64,000 nt of DNA from Sindora glabra (Eukaryota > Streptophyta > Magnoliopsida > Fabales > Fabaceae), in contig CM035232.1 in NCBI GenBank assembly GCA_020226215.1, positions 64,514,184-64,578,183 of the forward strand, written 5' to 3'. A program made the translations under genes and the position numbers. Shown piece after piece: positions 62,387 to 64,000 of this stretch (positions are counted from its first letter, which is position 1; every line of letters begins with the position of its first letter). Under the pieces are notes generated by a model, which saw nothing but the letters and a program-made list of their open reading frames with translations, was not told the DNA's origin and ran no database searches.

Positions 62387-63023
62387 ATTATTTAGCTAGC
62401 AGTTAATTCAATTAGTTAACAACTAATGTAATCAACTAATTGCAAAATAAGACCATTAGTTAATAGTAAATTTGATCAGCTAATTGGTAAATAAAGCTAA
62501 TATTTCAATTGAATTACATTTGATTTGAAATACAACACATGAAAGTTTACATCAATAAATATCGAAAAAAATTTAATAAAAAAAATTATTTTAAAAATTT
62601 TATGGAAAATAGAATATATATAATTAATTTTTACAATTAATGCTTTCTATATTGAAATCTTAACTTATTGATAGTATTTTTAATAAAAATAAATTATATT
62701 ATTTTGTGCTTATAATACATCATGATATTAGTATTTGGGATGTAAATAAAAGAAATAGACATGAAAAATAAAAAATAAATAAAAAGAAGGAAAAGAATGC
62801 ATAAGTTGTAAAGTGACAAGAGTCAAAAATACAATTTTTTAATGAATTAATTCAACTAAATATTATCCCTAAAATATTCATAATATTTTATGATAAAAAG
62901 AAAATATATTATTCTATAAATGTACACTACTCGTCGATGTCAATCTATAGGTAAGTAATAGAAGTGGATAGAAAAAAAATAAAAACAGACAATATATTAG
63001 ATAAAAAGAAAGACATTACGTAA

Positions 63024-63027
<4 letters not shown>

Positions 63028-63057
<30 letters not shown>
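63028..63057. repeat. (TA)n microsatellite
   Basis: About 14 TA units. Confidence 0.97.
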
Positions 63058-63058
<1 letters not shown>

Positions 63059-63383
63059 CTTGACTTTAATTTGAAAAAAAGCACTTGAAAAAATTGAAAA
63101 ATGTAAATAAATAATTTCTATTTTACTTTTTAAGTATTTTAATAAGAATATAAAATATGTGATTGATTTATTTAATTAATATTTTCAATTAAAGTTTTAA
63201 TTTATTTAAAAAATTTTAAATAAAAATAAAATATATCATATTATATTTATATTATTTAGTAATATTAATATTTGAATTATAAATATCAAAAATAGAATGA
63301 TAAAAGAAAAATTGAAAACATGCAACCAGGTAAATAAAAAGAAAAGAAATAATAGGTTAACTTTAAAGTCAGAAGAGTTAAAA

Positions 63384-63387
<4 letters not shown>

Positions 63388-63435
<48 letters not shown>
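63388..63435. repeat. (TA)n microsatellite, longer
   Basis: About 24 TA units, the longest simple repeat in the window. Confidence 0.97.
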
Positions 63436-63438
<3 letters not shown>

Positions 63439-63699
63439 TAATTAATTTAATTTATTTTAATTATTAAATTTTATAAAATATTTTTACAATAAAAATTTAT
63501 ATTGTATTATATCCGTATGACTTAATCATATTTGCATAAAAGATTATTTAAGTTGAAGGTTCAAAGAAGTAATTGAAGGGCAAATTTGAAAAGCTAAAAT
63601 TTAAAAAATCAATTATATTTTTAATATTAATTATTATTAATTTGTTATTAATATTCACCGTTAACAATAATATTTTTTTAAAAAACAAAAGGTAACAAT

Positions 63700-64000
63700 A
63701 TGCAATACAAAAAGAGGCATCTTTTATAAGCCCTTGTTGGGCTCATTTATTCTGAGCTTTAATTTTTAGAACCATAAATTTAAGGGTTGATTCATTACCC
63801 CCTTTTATATTTGGGTATAATTTGATGACATTCCTTCTATTTTAAATAATTCCACTAGCCTTTCTTGATAACTTCCTGACTTCTTTTGCATTATGCCAAA
63901 TTTTCTCTTTCGTACATCATGATACCTAAAAACTTTGTAGAAACATTATCCATATAAATAGTTACTTAAAAATGATAATTATTTGACAAAAATTGTAAGA
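63700..64000. other. Less AT-rich edge, unidentified
   Basis: A minus-strand reading gives broken protein-like text (for example YERENLA near 63905) with stops. Too little to assign, and it is cut by the window end. Confidence 0.25.

Larger units (their letters stand above)
62387..63700. repeat. AT-rich repeat field related to 42-44.5 kb
   Basis: The first 130 bases (TAGCTAGCAGTTAATTCAAT and similar) resemble the flank on the other side of LTR copy C. Beyond that, AAAATATATCATATTATATT at about 63225 and nearby text match the 42-44.5 kb field. No coding function. Confidence 0.6.

Noticed and set aside
50004..62391. Target duplication for LTR copy C/E
   Set aside because: Flanks TAAGT (left) and ATTAT (right) do not match; decay or later rearrangement hides it, so no claim is made.
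1..64000. tRNA and rRNA genes
   Set aside because: No cloverleaf-type or rRNA-like conserved blocks were noticed on either strand; the only tRNA-related text is the primer-binding sites.

Overview
This window is AT-rich plant nuclear DNA, almost certainly from a eudicot. It has very long intergenic stretches, nested LTR retrotransposons with plant-type primer-binding sites, a plant Mutator-like (MULE) transposase with an intron, MITE-type inverted-repeat elements, and decayed fragments of plant housekeeping genes. I see no intact host gene. Every recognisable coding stretch carries stops, frameshifts or truncations. Species cannot be named from the sequence alone.

Layout. 1-1931 is an almost exact second copy of 12992-14922 and stops at a 100-base gap (1933-2032), which suggests an assembly redundancy. 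From 2033 to about 9.1 kb there is decayed repeat DNA, including pieces that look like a Gypsy LTR and a Copia LTR. About 9.6-13 kb holds a minus-strand Ty3/Gypsy remnant: a tRNA-Asp-type primer site, partial gag, a retropepsin region and a 3' tail, with reverse transcriptase and integrase missing. 14.64-18.5 kb is a pseudogene of the plant syntaxin/t-SNARE N-terminal family, split by a 2.7-kb solo LTR. 20.4-28.4 kb is dominated by a diverged 126-147-bp repeat carrying the hairpin motif GTTACTATTT...AAATAGTAAC. One array of it sits in the intron of a broken MULE transposase gene (26.8-29.5 kb, minus strand). 30.5-31.0 kb holds two exon fragments of a P5-type ATPase (PDR2/MIA-like). 33.4-36.5 kb is a short LTR element with no coding capacity.

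37.5-46 kb holds inverted-repeat elements, a 168-bp MITE with a 9-bp target duplication, a 73-codon gene remnant, AT-rich tandem repeats and a Helitron-like terminus. 48.3-62.4 kb is a nested stack. A long LTR (family TGTAAYGGCC...TGACA) lies partly inside a 1,004-bp-offset tandem duplication. It is split by a full-length but dead Ty1/Copia element (51650-61236, TSD TGGTG), which is itself split by a second LTR of the first family (57444-60303, TSD ATTTT). 62.4-64 kb returns to AT-rich repeats and (TA)n tracts.

The elements do not form a pathway. Their relationship is chronological (what inserted into what). The least explained feature is the family of palindromic repeats around and inside the MULE gene.
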